A stretch of DNA of 64,000 bases from Exiguobacterium alkaliphilum 12/1 (GTDB taxonomy: Bacteria > Bacillota > Bacilli > Exiguobacteriales > Exiguobacteriaceae). Position numbers and translations under genes: made by a program. Shown in pieces: positions 17,496 through 25,897 of the stretch; the first letter of the stretch is position 1; each line of letters begins with the position of its first letter. The notes beneath the pieces were generated by a model. That model was not told the DNA's origin. It saw only the letters and a list, made by a program, of their open reading frames with translations, and did no database searches. The stretch covers positions 1-64,000 of the forward strand of contig NZ_JJMW01000022.1 of assembly GCF_000714435.1 (NCBI RefSeq). Reading direction: 5' to 3'.

Positions 17496-18566
17496 TTATT
17501 TACTCTGCATTTTGAAGCGCAAATACAACTCGTTGTAATACGCGTTCATGCGCTTGCCTAAATTCTCATACACCTCAAGCTCGTCCGTCACTTCTTTATC
17601 GGGATAGAACCGTTCATCCGTGACGACTTCTTCATCGAGGAACTCGAGCGCGGCCTCGTTCGGTGTCGAATAGCCGACATAGTCCGTGTTGCGTGCCGCA
17701 ATCTCGGCGTCGAGCATGAAATCGATGAACTGATGGGCCCCTTCGACGTTACGGGACGTGCTCGGGATGACCAAATTGTCGAACCAAAGATTCGTCCCTT
17801 CTTCCGGGATGACGTACGTCAACTCTTCGTTCTCGTACATGATTTCTGAGGCGTCACCGGACCAGACGACGGCCGCGGCTGCTTCCCGGTTCGCCATGAG
17901 CATCTTAATCTCATCGCCGACGATCGCTTTAATGTTCGGCCACAGCGTCTCGAGCTTTTTCTCCGCCTCGAGCAGTTCCGCTTCGTCAGTCGTATTGAGC
18001 GAGTAACCGAGCGAGTTCAGACCGAAGCCCATGACTTCCCGTGTTCCGTCCGCGAGCAAGATGTCGTTTTCAAGCGGCATCTCCCATAAATCGTTCCACG
18101 ACGTGATCTCTCCGTCGACAAGTTCTGGATTATAGACAATCCCGACCGTTCCCCAGAAGTAAGGGACCGAGTATTTATTGCCGGGGTCAAACGACTTATC
18201 GAGGAAGCGCGGGTCGATGTTGTCGAAATTCTCAAGCTTGGTATAGTCGATTGGGACGAGTAAATCCTCTTCAATCATTTTGCTGATAGCGTAGTCGGAC
18301 GGGACAGCGATGTCGTAGGCCGTCCCACCTTGCTGGATTTTCGTGAGCATCGCCTCGTTCGAATCAAACGTCTGATAGATGACCTTCAACCCGGTCTCTT
18401 CCTCAAACTCATCAATCAAGTCCTCATCGATATAGTCGCCCCAGTTGTAGACGACGAGCGTATTGTCCCCGCCAAACCCTTGCGCCATATTGATTTGATA
18501 AATCCAAAGCAAGATGCCGAAGCTGACGACGAGCGGCGCCGTCAACATGATGACTAACTTTTTCAT
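17496..18566 (-). CDS. potD: spermidine/putrescine-binding protein PotD
   Basis: 356 residues; overlaps potC by four bases and has its own GAAGGAGGTC site. Matches the polyamine-binding family: NTLVVYNWGDYIDEDLIDEFEEETG, YDIAVPSDYAISKM, PYFWGTVGIVYN and AAAVVWSGDA. The N terminus has one hydrophobic helix (about 5-25) but no lipobox Cys, so it is probably anchored by an uncleaved helix rather than by lipid. Last gene of the operon, as usual. Confidence 0.9.
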   Translation of the reverse strand: MKKLVIMLTAPLVVSFGILLWIYQINMAQGFGGDNTLVVYNWGDYIDEDLIDEFEEETGLKVIYQTFDSNEAMLTKIQQGGTAYDIAVPSDYAISKMIEEDLLVPIDYTKLENFDNIDPRFLDKSFDPGNKYSVPYFWGTVGIVYNPELVDGEITSWNDLWEMPLENDILLADGTREVMGFGLNSLGYSLNTTDEAELLEAEKKLETLWPNIKAIVGDEIKMLMANREAAAAVVWSGDASEIMYENEELTYVIPEEGTNLWFDNLVIPSTSRNVEGAHQFIDFMLDAEIAARNTDYVGYSTPNEAALEFLDEEVVTDERFYPDKEVTDELEVYENLGKRMNAYYNELYLRFKMQSK

Positions 18567-19357
18567 CGTCTGACCTCCTTCGCCGTGCGTCGCGCGAGTA
18601 CATAGTACCCGAGGACGAGCATGAGCGTGAACAAGAACAGTAGCGTCGACAAGGCGTTAATCTCAAGCGAGATCCCTTGACGTGCCCGTGAATACACTTC
18701 GACCGCGAGCGTCGAGAACCCGTTCCCCGTGACGAAGAACGTGACGGCGAAGTCATCGAGCGAATACGTGAGTGCCGTGAAGAACCCGGCGAAGATGCCC
18801 GGTGTGATGTACGGCAAGATGACTTTCGTGAGCACGTCCCATGTGCTCGCCCCTAAATCGCGCGACGCATCGATTAACGTCGGGCTCATCTCTTGTAGCT
18901 TCGGCAAGACGAGGATGACGACAATCGGGACCGAAAACGCGATATGGGCCAACAGCACCGAGTAGAACCCGAGCTGAATACCGAGCATCGTGAACAAGAT
19001 GAGAAACGACGCCCCGATAATGACGTCCGGGCTGACAATCAGCACGTTGTTGAGTGACAAGAGCGACGTCTTCGTGAACTTCTGCTTGGCCGTATAGATG
19101 GCGAGCGCACCGATGACTCCGAGCACGGTCGAAATCGTCGCCGAGAGCAGCGCGATGACGATTGTATTTAAGACGATGACGAGGAGACGTGTATCGGTGA
19201 AGAGCGCCTCGTACCATTCGAGGGTGAACCCTTCAAAGCTGCTCATCGTCCCACCGCTATTGAACGAGTAAACGACCAAATAGAGAATCGGCGCGTAAAG
19301 AATGAAGAACACCGCCATCAAATACAAGTTCGCTAATTTGAATTTTCGTTGTTTCAT
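18563..19357 (-). CDS. potC: polyamine ABC transporter permease PotC
   Basis: 264 residues, six hydrophobic segments. The EAA-type coupling motif is seen as [20 protein letters not shown] near residue 165. Starts inside the potB stop (ATGA overlap) after AAGGGGCGG. Pairs with PotB to form the membrane channel. Confidence 0.9.
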   Translation of the reverse strand: MKQRKFKLANLYLMAVFFILYAPILYLVVYSFNSGGTMSSFEGFTLEWYEALFTDTRLLVIVLNTIVIALLSATISTVLGVIGALAIYTAKQKFTKTSLLSLNNVLIVSPDVIIGASFLILFTMLGIQLGFYSVLLAHIAFSVPIVVILVLPKLQEMSPTLIDASRDLGASTWDVLTKVILPYITPGIFAGFFTALTYSLDDFAVTFFVTGNGFSTLAVEVYSRARQGISLEINALSTLLFLFTLMLVLGYYVLARRTAKEVRR

Positions 19358-20175
19358 CGGCGCACCGCCCCTTTCGCACCCCAGTCACGCGTGATGACCA
19401 TGACGAGCACCATCGCCAAAATTAAGAACACGGCAATCGTCGAGCCCATGCCCCAGTTTTGCGTGACGAGGAATTGTTGTTCAATCGCCGTACCGAGCGT
19501 GATGACACGGTTCCCGGCGATGAGACGTGTAATCATGAAGAGTGAGAGTGCCGGGATGAAGACGATTTGAATCCCGGACTTGACGCCGTCGAGCGTGAGC
19601 GGGAAGATGACCCGTCGGAACGTCGTCCAATTCGAGGCCCCGAGGTCACGCGACGCATAGACGAGTGACGGCGGCAACTTCTCGATGGCGTTATAAATCG
19701 GCAAAATCATGAACGGGATAAAGATATACACCGACACGAACACGAAACTGAAATCCGTGAACAAAATCTGCCGTGACCCGATACCAATCGCATCTAAAAA
19801 CTGGTTCGTGATACCGTACGTCCCGAAAATCCCGAGAAACGCGTAGGCTTTGAGCAACAAGTTGATCCATGACGGCAAGATGATGAGGAGGAGCCACAAC
19901 TTTTTGTGCTTCGTCTTCGTCAACAAGTACGCCGTCGGATAGCCGATGAGAAGCGAGAAGAATGTGATTAAGAACGCGTACCAGAACGACGACAGCGTCA
20001 TCGTCAAATACGTCGACGTGAAGAACGTCCGATAGTTCTCTAAACTCAAGTTCCCTTCAATATCAAAGAAGGAATAGTAGAGAACGAGGAAGAGCGGTGC
20101 GATGACGAACAGGGCAATCCACACCCAATACGTCGTCATATAGACCGTCTTCGCCGTTTGACTAGTTCGATTCAT
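19354..20175 (-). CDS. potB: polyamine ABC transporter permease PotB
   Basis: 273 residues from ATG 20175, preceded by GAGGAGGTC; five codons upstream there is another in-frame start that would lie in the ribosome site. Six hydrophobic segments; coupling motif [20 protein letters not shown]. Overlaps the potA end by 14 bases, so translation is coupled. Confidence 0.9.
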   Translation of the reverse strand: MNRTSQTAKTVYMTTYWVWIALFVIAPLFLVLYYSFFDIEGNLSLENYRTFFTSTYLTMTLSSFWYAFLITFFSLLIGYPTAYLLTKTKHKKLWLLLIILPSWINLLLKAYAFLGIFGTYGITNQFLDAIGIGSRQILFTDFSFVFVSVYIFIPFMILPIYNAIEKLPPSLVYASRDLGASNWTTFRRVIFPLTLDGVKSGIQIVFIPALSLFMITRLIAGNRVITLGTAIEQQFLVTQNWGMGSTIAVFLILAMVLVMVITRDWGAKGAVRR

Positions 20176-21268
20176 GGCCGACCTCCTCATACGATTCGAG
20201 GCGGCGGTCGAACTCTTCTTCCGTTTCTCCTAGGCGCATGACATGAATCGCTTCCTCGTCGAACGTGAGCCCAATCTTGGATCCGACGACTGATTTTTTC
20301 GTCGAATGGACGAGCCACTCGTTCCCTTCCTCGTCATAACAGCAAATCTCATAATGGACGCCGCGGAACAGCTGGGAATCGACATCGACGACAAGTTTTG
20401 CCGACTCGACCGACGTCATCTCCAAATCCTCTGGACGAATGATGACTTCGACGTTCTCATTGCGGTCGAATCCTCGGTCGACACAGTCGAACGTCTTCCC
20501 AGCGAACGAGACGATGTTGTCTTCCGGCATGACGCCCGGCACGATATTCGATTCGCCGATAAAGTCGGCGACGAAACGGTTGATTGGTTCGTCGTAAATG
20601 TCGGTCGGCGTCCCACTTTGGACGATGCGCCCGTTGTTCATGACGAAGATCTCGTCCGACATGGCGAGCGCTTCTTCTTGGTCGTGTGTGACGAAGATGA
20701 ACGTGATACCGAGGCGCTGTTGCAATTCGCGGAGCTCATACTGCATCTCGGTCCGGAGCTTCAAGTCGAGCGCCGAGAGCGGTTCATCGAGCAAAATGAC
20801 TTCCGGCTCGTTGACGATGGCGCGCGCGATGGCAACACGTTGGCGCTGCCCGCCCGACATCTCATCGATTTCACGCGATTCGTATCCGACCAAGTTGACG
20901 AACTTGAGCGCTTGCTCGACTTTCGTCTTGATGTCGGCCTCTTTCATCTTCTTGATGCGTAGACCGAACGCGACGTTCTCGAACACGTTCAAATGAGGGA
21001 AGAGTGCATAGTCTTGGAACACCGTGTTCACTTGACGTTTATTCGCCGGCACGTCATTGATTCGTTTCCCATCAAAGTGAATGTCTCCATTGGAAGCCTC
21101 GATAAACCCCGCGATGAGCCGAAGAATCGTCGTCTTCCCGCATCCCGATGGTCCGAGTAGCGTGTAGAACTTCCCTCGCTCAATCTCAAAACTGATGTTC
21201 TCTAAGACGACGGTATCGTCGTAGCGTTTCGACACGTTATCAAAACGGATAATTGTCTGTTCGTTCAT
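20162..21268 (-). CDS. potA: polyamine ABC transporter ATPase PotA
   Basis: 368 residues from ATG 21268 (GGGAGGAAATGAG). Walker [11 protein letters not shown]-loop [15 protein letters not shown], signature [14 protein letters not shown], Walker [13 protein letters not shown], and a C-terminal TOBE-type regulatory domain from about 250 (IRPEDLEM). It energises uptake of spermidine or putrescine by PotBCD. Confidence 0.92.
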   Translation of the reverse strand: MNEQTIIRFDNVSKRYDDTVVLENISFEIERGKFYTLLGPSGCGKTTILRLIAGFIEASNGDIHFDGKRINDVPANKRQVNTVFQDYALFPHLNVFENVAFGLRIKKMKEADIKTKVEQALKFVNLVGYESREIDEMSGGQRQRVAIARAIVNEPEVILLDEPLSALDLKLRTEMQYELRELQQRLGITFIFVTHDQEEALAMSDEIFVMNNGRIVQSGTPTDIYDEPINRFVADFIGESNIVPGVMPEDNIVSFAGKTFDCVDRGFDRNENVEVIIRPEDLEMTSVESAKLVVDVDSQLFRGVHYEICCYDEEGNEWLVHSTKKSVVGSKIGLTFDEEAIHVMRLGETEEEFDRRLESYEEVGHESN

Positions 21269-21284
21269 CTCATTTCCTCCCTGT

Positions 21285-21824
21285 TCATAAATATGAATGT
21301 GTCGCGACAACGAGACATTCGGTCACGTCCTCGTAATCGTTGACGAGTTGGTGCGAGTCCGACGCGACATAGTAAAGTGTTTCACCCGCTTTGGCAAAAT
21401 ACGTATGGTTCCCAAGCTTCAAAGCGACGCGTCCCGATAACACATAAACGAACGTCTCCGAGCGCGAAGGCTCGTAACGCTTGAACTCACCGTGTCGGGC
21501 GAACGTCAGTAAAATGGGCTCCATCTCTTTCTCATTCGATTCCGGGATCAGCCACTCGGTCCGGTATTTTCGTTCCTCGTCGGCATAGACGGTCCGGTCG
21601 TCCTCAGTGTAAACGACTTTTTGAAAAATCTCTTCATCGAAAAACTCTTTCGGTGAACAACCTAGCACTTCCAATAAGTCAAAGAGTGTCTCAAGCGAGG
21701 GCGAACTCAAGTCCCGCTCAATTTGCGAGATGTACCCTTTGCTCAAATCGGTGCGTTCCGCCAACTCTTCTTGCGTCAATCCGTTTTTAACGCGGAGGCG
21801 CTTCAATTTTTGACCGACTTCCAA
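21285..21824 (-). CDS. XRE-cupin transcriptional regulator of the pot operon
   Basis: 179 residues; TTG start at 21824 eight bases after GGAGG. Residues 1-60 are an XRE helix-turn-helix ([21 protein letters not shown]); about 110-178 are a cupin ([19 protein letters not shown] ... [13 protein letters not shown]). This PuuR-like layout, as first gene of potABCD, is common in Bacillota. The cupin probably senses a polyamine. It likely represses its own promoter at 21929-21956. Confidence 0.85.
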   Translation of the reverse strand: MEVGQKLKRLRVKNGLTQEELAERTDLSKGYISQIERDLSSPSLETLFDLLEVLGCSPKEFFDEEIFQKVVYTEDDRTVYADEERKYRTEWLIPESNEKEMEPILLTFARHGEFKRYEPSRSETFVYVLSGRVALKLGNHTYFAKAGETLYYVASDSHQLVNDYEDVTECLVVATHSYL

Positions 21825-21928
21825 GTCGCGTTCCTCCTTTCGACTTTGCGGTAAGTTTAGTGAAAGATGATTCCAACTAAAGAAAGTTTATAAATACTTA
21901 ACTATCAAGCAAACAAATAGCGCCTTTT

Positions 21929-21956
21929 ATTATAACCAACTGTAACACGTTTGCAA
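21929..21956 (-). promoter_or_regulatory. promoter of the regulator-potABCD operon
   Basis: Minus-strand -35 TTGCAA (21951-21956) and a perfect -10 TATAAT (complement of 21929-21934) with a 16-base spacer. The start codon lies about 100 bases downstream, leaving an AT-rich leader that could hold the operator. Confidence 0.75.
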
Positions 21957-21958
21957 GT

Positions 21959-21990
21959 AAAAAATCACGCCAATTTGGCGTGATTGGCGT
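21959..21990 (-). terminator. terminator of the 22.0-22.6 kb gene pair
   Basis: AATCACGCC and GGCGTGATT pair around AATTT; on the minus strand a TTTTTTAC tract follows. A second partial GGCGTGATT copy adjoins, giving an alternative pairing. It lies just upstream of the pot promoter. Confidence 0.85.
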
Positions 21991-21994
21991 GATT

Positions 21995-22264
21995 TTAGTG
22001 AAGATCTCGTTTTGACATCAAGTGTTTGAACTTCTCGTTTTTCGTTTGGAATAGATGTAGTTGCGGGCCATACGCATCAATCTGTTGGACGACGTACTGA
22101 AACGATTTCGCCTCCCCCGGATACGGTTCTCCGGCTCGGGCAAGCGTCGTTTCAAAATCCTCCCACAGCACTTCGACCCACGTCAGCGCTTCGAGCTCGC
22201 TCAACACATCGTTTTTCGCCTTCAAGATTTCGGCCAACCTTTCATATTGCTCGGACCGGTTCAT
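21995..22264 (-). CDS. hypothetical protein, 89 residues
   Basis: Small acidic, helical, soluble protein without a recognised domain; WVEVLWEDFETTLARAGEPYPGEA is the most distinctive stretch. It overlaps the upstream DUF1811 gene by four bases (ATGA) and is thus its operon partner. No function assigned. Confidence 0.7.
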   Translation of the reverse strand: MNRSEQYERLAEILKAKNDVLSELEALTWVEVLWEDFETTLARAGEPYPGEAKSFQYVVQQIDAYGPQLHLFQTKNEKFKHLMSKRDLH

Positions 22265-22575
22265 GCCTTCACCTCCGACAGTTCAGAGAGCGGAATCGCA
22301 CGCTCCATCATTTCGCCTTCGAACGTCCCCCACCCCATGACGCCGTTGACGAACTTCAAGCGGAACGGACGTTCATTGTAGTTGACGATATACGTCTCTC
22401 CCGGTTTGAACGACGACGGGTCAATCAAATAGCTCTCGGCGATGGCGATGCGGCGCAAGACGACTTCAATCTCACTTACCATCCCCATCTGCTCCGCTTT
22501 CCGCTTCCGTTCGTGGAGCGCTTGAATCTCTTGCTCCAATTCGTATTTCGATAAGTCACTCAATCGTTTTTCCAT
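22261..22575 (-). CDS. yfhH: YfhH-like DUF1811 protein
   Basis: 104 residues from ATG 22575 (GAGGTG upstream). N-terminal helix pair (LEQEIQALHERKRKAEQMGMVSE) followed by a small beta domain with PSSFKPGETYIV and FVNGVMGWG, matching DUF1811/YfhH. B. subtilis yfhH is adjacent to recX and yfhF; here those lie about 7 kb away with an exporter operon and lldP in between, suggesting an insertion or rearrangement. Function unknown. Confidence 0.8.
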   Translation of the reverse strand: MEKRLSDLSKYELEQEIQALHERKRKAEQMGMVSEIEVVLRRIAIAESYLIDPSSFKPGETYIVNYNERPFRLKFVNGVMGWGTFEGEMMERAIPLSELSEVKA

Positions 22576-22618
22576 TTCGTTCACCTCACTTGTAGCGTAT
22601 CAGATTTTCGATAGAAAA

Positions 22619-22656
22619 GAAAAAGGCGAAACTGAACAGATCGTTCAGTTCGCCTT
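22619..22656 (-). terminator. terminator after rtcB
   Basis: AAGGCGAACTGAAC and GTTCAGTTCGCCTT form a 14-base stem with a five-base loop, T run on the minus strand. It overlaps the rtcB stop region and ends the leader-exporter-rtcB operon. Confidence 0.9.
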
Positions 22657-23820
22657 GAAGTTGTAGAGCGGTTTAATGACTTGGTCGATGGTGACGGCCG
22701 GTTCGATATAGCGAACGATTTCCTTCATCGATTTATAAACGAACGGTGACTCGTCAATCGTTGACGGCCGGACCGACGTCGACCAGACGCCGGACATCGC
22801 TCGTTTGAACTCATTGAAGTCGACACGCTTCCGCGCAGCCGAACGTGACATGATCCGTCCGGCTCCGTGCGGTCCGGAGAAGTTCCAGTCGGGATTCCCT
22901 TTCCCGGTACAGATGAGCGAGCCATCCCGCATGTTCATCGGGATGATGACCCGTTCCCCGTCTTTCGCCGAAATCGCCCCTTTTCGAAGGATCCGATCGT
23001 CATGGTCGATATAGTTATGCACCGTGTCGAATTGGTCAAGGACGCTCCAGTTCATCGCCTCGACGATGACATCGGTCATGGCAAGGCGGTTCATCGCGGC
23101 ATACTGTTGCGCGATCCGCACGTCGTGCATATAATCTTGCATCGCGTCGCCTTCGACGTAGGCGAGGTCGCGGAATTGTTTCCGCGTCTCACGCTCTGTC
23201 TCGAGATACGTTGAAATTTCATGCTCACGTCCGGTAGCTTTCAACTGTTCAATCGCTTCCATCACATCCGTCGTCTTCATCATGTGTTCGATTGCGCGAC
23301 TTTGATAATGATCGGCAATTTGTACACCGAGATGGCGTGACCCCGAATGGATGACGAGATATGTCCGCCCGTTGTTCTCATTTACTTCAATAAAGTGATT
23401 GCCCGACCCGAGCGTCCCGACCGAGCGTAAGGCACGGTCGAGTTTGAACGGGGCCCGGACGTCTTCTAACGGAAGCTTCGCGGCATAAGCATGGGCTTCT
23501 TCCCGAATGTTCATCCCGCTCGGCACCGCTTGACGAATGACGTCATCGAGTTTTTGAAAATCGATTCGTTTCGCCTTGATCTCGGTACAGAGCATGCCGC
23601 ATCCGAGGTCGACGCCGACCAAATTCGGCACAATCTTATCGTGAATCGTCATCGTCGTGCCGACGACCGAACCTTTACCGGCGTGCATGTCCGGCATGAT
23701 GCGAATCGTCGCGCCTTCTGTGAACGGTTGATCGACGAGCGTCTGCAGTTGCGCACGCGTCATATCATCCATCCGTTCATTGAATACTTTGGCGCGGTTG
23801 TGCTTTCCGATAATCTCCAT
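22645..23820 (-). CDS. rtcB: RtcB family RNA ligase
   Basis: 391 residues. RtcB joins 2',3'-cyclic phosphate (or 3'-phosphate) and 5'-OH RNA ends using GTP and Mn2+. All signature elements are present: GVDLGCGM (metal Asp and Cys), TLGSGNHFIE, VIHSGSRHLG, the QQYAAMNR block, HNYIDHDD, RKGAISAKDG, and SGPHGAGRIMSR, whose His is the residue that is guanylylated. The gene begins nine bases after the bmrD-type stop, with TAAGGAGGCAAT serving as ribosome site, so it is almost certainly cotranscribed with the exporter. No archease gene is visible beside it. Confidence 0.9.
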   Translation of the reverse strand: MEIIGKHNRAKVFNERMDDMTRAQLQTLVDQPFTEGATIRIMPDMHAGKGSVVGTTMTIHDKIVPNLVGVDLGCGMLCTEIKAKRIDFQKLDDVIRQAVPSGMNIREEAHAYAAKLPLEDVRAPFKLDRALRSVGTLGSGNHFIEVNENNGRTYLVIHSGSRHLGVQIADHYQSRAIEHMMKTTDVMEAIEQLKATGREHEISTYLETERETRKQFRDLAYVEGDAMQDYMHDVRIAQQYAAMNRLAMTDVIVEAMNWSVLDQFDTVHNYIDHDDRILRKGAISAKDGERVIIPMNMRDGSLICTGKGNPDWNFSGPHGAGRIMSRSAARKRVDFNEFKRAMSGVWSTSVRPSTIDESPFVYKSMKEIVRYIEPAVTIDQVIKPLYNFKAN

Positions 23821-23829
23821 ATTGCCTCC

Positions 23830-25875
23830 TTAACTGATGGCTTGTTGTTTACTTTGTAGCTCATGCATGCGGGCGTAGACACCGCCGTCTGCGATGAGCG
23901 ATTGATGGTTCCCGCGTTCGATGATGTGACCATGGTCGAGGACGAGGATTTGGTCGGCTTCTCGAATCGTCGACAGGCGGTGGGCGATGACAAATGTCGT
24001 CCGGCCTTTCGTCAGCGTCTTAAGCGCCTCTTGGATGAGCGCCTCTGTCTCTGAATCGACACTCGCTGTCGCCTCGTCTAGGACGAGGATGGCCGGGTCG
24101 AAGACGAGCGCGCGCGCGAAGCTGATCAGTTGTCGTTCACCGCTCGAAAGCGATGCGCCACGTTCGATGACCGGTTCCTCTAGTCCGTTCGGCAACTGCT
24201 TGACGAAGCGGTCGGCTCCGACCGCCGTGAGCGCCCGCCAGACGCGCTCATCGGAAATCGTCTCGTCGCCGAGCGTCACGTTCGTCTTAATCGACCCCGT
24301 AAACAGGAACGGGTCCTGGAGGACGATGCCGAGATGGTCACGGACCGCTTGTGTCGGCAGTTTTGTCACGTCCATCCCATCGATGTTGAGCGCCCCATGT
24401 GACGGATCATAGAAGCGCATGAGCAGGTTCATGATTGAGCTCTTGCCACTTCCGGTATGCCCGACGAGCGCCACCGTTTCTCCAGGTGCGGCGTGGATGT
24501 CGATGTGTTGGAGCACCGGTTTTCCGGCCTCATAACTGAACGAAACGTCATCGAAGACGACTTCGCCTTTAAAGCGTGGGATGCGTTCTGACGACACGTC
24601 TTCCCCTTTCTCATCGAGCAACTGGAACATCCGGTCTGCCGAGACGAGCGCCTGCTGGAGTGGCGACAGTTGGTTCATGATTTGCGTCACCGGCTCGAAA
24701 ATCCGTGAGACGTAATCGATATACGCGTACAGAATCCCGAGCGTGAGCACGCTGCCCGTACCGAGCGTCTGCGCCCCAACGACCCAGATGAGCAAGGCAA
24801 GTGCCATATTGCGGAAAAAGTTGACCAAGTTGTGCGACATGAGCGCGTCGAGCTTGAGCAACTTCCGACGCGTCTGGAAATTGTCACTGTTCTTCTCGTT
24901 GAACTCGTCATAGACGAGGTCTTCTTTCACATACGATTGAATGATTGGCATCGTTTGAATGCTTTCATTCAATTGGGCGTTCATATCGGCGACGAGTGCC
25001 CGCACCCGGAAGTTGTTCCGTGTCGACAGACGTTGGAACAACTTGATCCAGACGATGACGACCGGGATGATGATGAGCGAGACGAGACCGAGTCGGACGT
25101 CTAAGAAGAACATGGCGATCAAGACACCAATCATCATGACGACGCTTTGGAATACACGGGCAAGGACGCCTAAATAAAGGTCGCGAATCGTCTCGGTGTC
25201 GTTCGTGACCCGGCTGACGATTTTCCCGATTGGTGTCTGGTCAAAGTAACGCACAGGAATCGTCTGTAAGTGCCGCATGACATCGAGCCGCATCGTCTTG
25301 ACGATTTGGTGGGCCGAACGTTGGAGGAGCATCTGTTGTCCCCAGTTCAACCCTGCCGCAATCAAAAGCAAGATGACATAAAGTCCGGATAAGAAGAGGA
25401 CAGCCCGGAGATCTGTCTCATAAAATCGGAACACGTCCGTCGATGAGAGCGGCACGATGTTTTCGTAAGTGGCGGCCTCATCGCTTCGCGTGATGGTGAG
25501 GACGTCGTTCTCTACTTCGCGGACTCCCCCGCTCATGACGGCATCCGGTACGAGATAGTAGCCATCTGTCGTCTGGACGATCGAGACCGGCCGGACGACC
25601 GTCTCCCCGTCGAGTCTTGATTCTTTCTCGTAGACGTTCCCGGCAAACGAGACGCTACCCCCTGATTCGACTTGTACCCAATCGCGCTCGATGGCGACGA
25701 TATGGTCGTCAATGATGATTTTTGCAATATACGGACCGGCAAGTTCTGCGCCGACCGCTAAAAAGAGTAACAACAGACCTAGGAAAATCGAACGCTTCAC
25801 TTGTTTGGCATAGCCGACGAGTGAGCGAATCGTCTTTTTCCTGCGAACTGGATCTAATTCGTGTTGATCGATCAT
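23830..25875 (-). CDS. bmrD: heterodimeric ABC exporter subunit, BmrD/YheH type
   Basis: 681 residues from ATG 25875 (AAGGGGGA upstream). Distinctive of the BmrD/YheH subunit is a roughly 90-residue extracytoplasmic insertion between the first two membrane helices (about residues 60-150). ATPase domain: Walker A GHTGSGKSS, signature LSSGERQLISFARAL, Walker B with intact catalytic Glu ILVLDEATASVD, switch IAHRLSTI. It supplies the catalytic Glu of the one competent site when paired with the preceding gene. Multidrug export is the role known in B. subtilis; the substrate here is unproven. Confidence 0.88.
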   Translation of the reverse strand: MIDQHELDPVRRKKTIRSLVGYAKQVKRSIFLGLLLLFLAVGAELAGPYIAKIIIDDHIVAIERDWVQVESGGSVSFAGNVYEKESRLDGETVVRPVSIVQTTDGYYLVPDAVMSGGVREVENDVLTITRSDEAATYENIVPLSSTDVFRFYETDLRAVLFLSGLYVILLLIAAGLNWGQQMLLQRSAHQIVKTMRLDVMRHLQTIPVRYFDQTPIGKIVSRVTNDTETIRDLYLGVLARVFQSVVMMIGVLIAMFFLDVRLGLVSLIIIPVVIVWIKLFQRLSTRNNFRVRALVADMNAQLNESIQTMPIIQSYVKEDLVYDEFNEKNSDNFQTRRKLLKLDALMSHNLVNFFRNMALALLIWVVGAQTLGTGSVLTLGILYAYIDYVSRIFEPVTQIMNQLSPLQQALVSADRMFQLLDEKGEDVSSERIPRFKGEVVFDDVSFSYEAGKPVLQHIDIHAAPGETVALVGHTGSGKSSIMNLLMRFYDPSHGALNIDGMDVTKLPTQAVRDHLGIVLQDPFLFTGSIKTNVTLGDETISDERVWRALTAVGADRFVKQLPNGLEEPVIERGASLSSGERQLISFARALVFDPAILVLDEATASVDSETEALIQEALKTLTKGRTTFVIAHRLSTIREADQILVLDHGHIIERGNHQSLIADGGVYARMHELQSKQQAIS

Positions 25876-25897
25876 GAGAGATTCCCCCTTTCCCGGA

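Noticed and set aside
20306-20962. 218-residue frame opposite potA
   Set aside because: Antisense shadow of potA, created by the GC-rich wobble pattern; no start signals.
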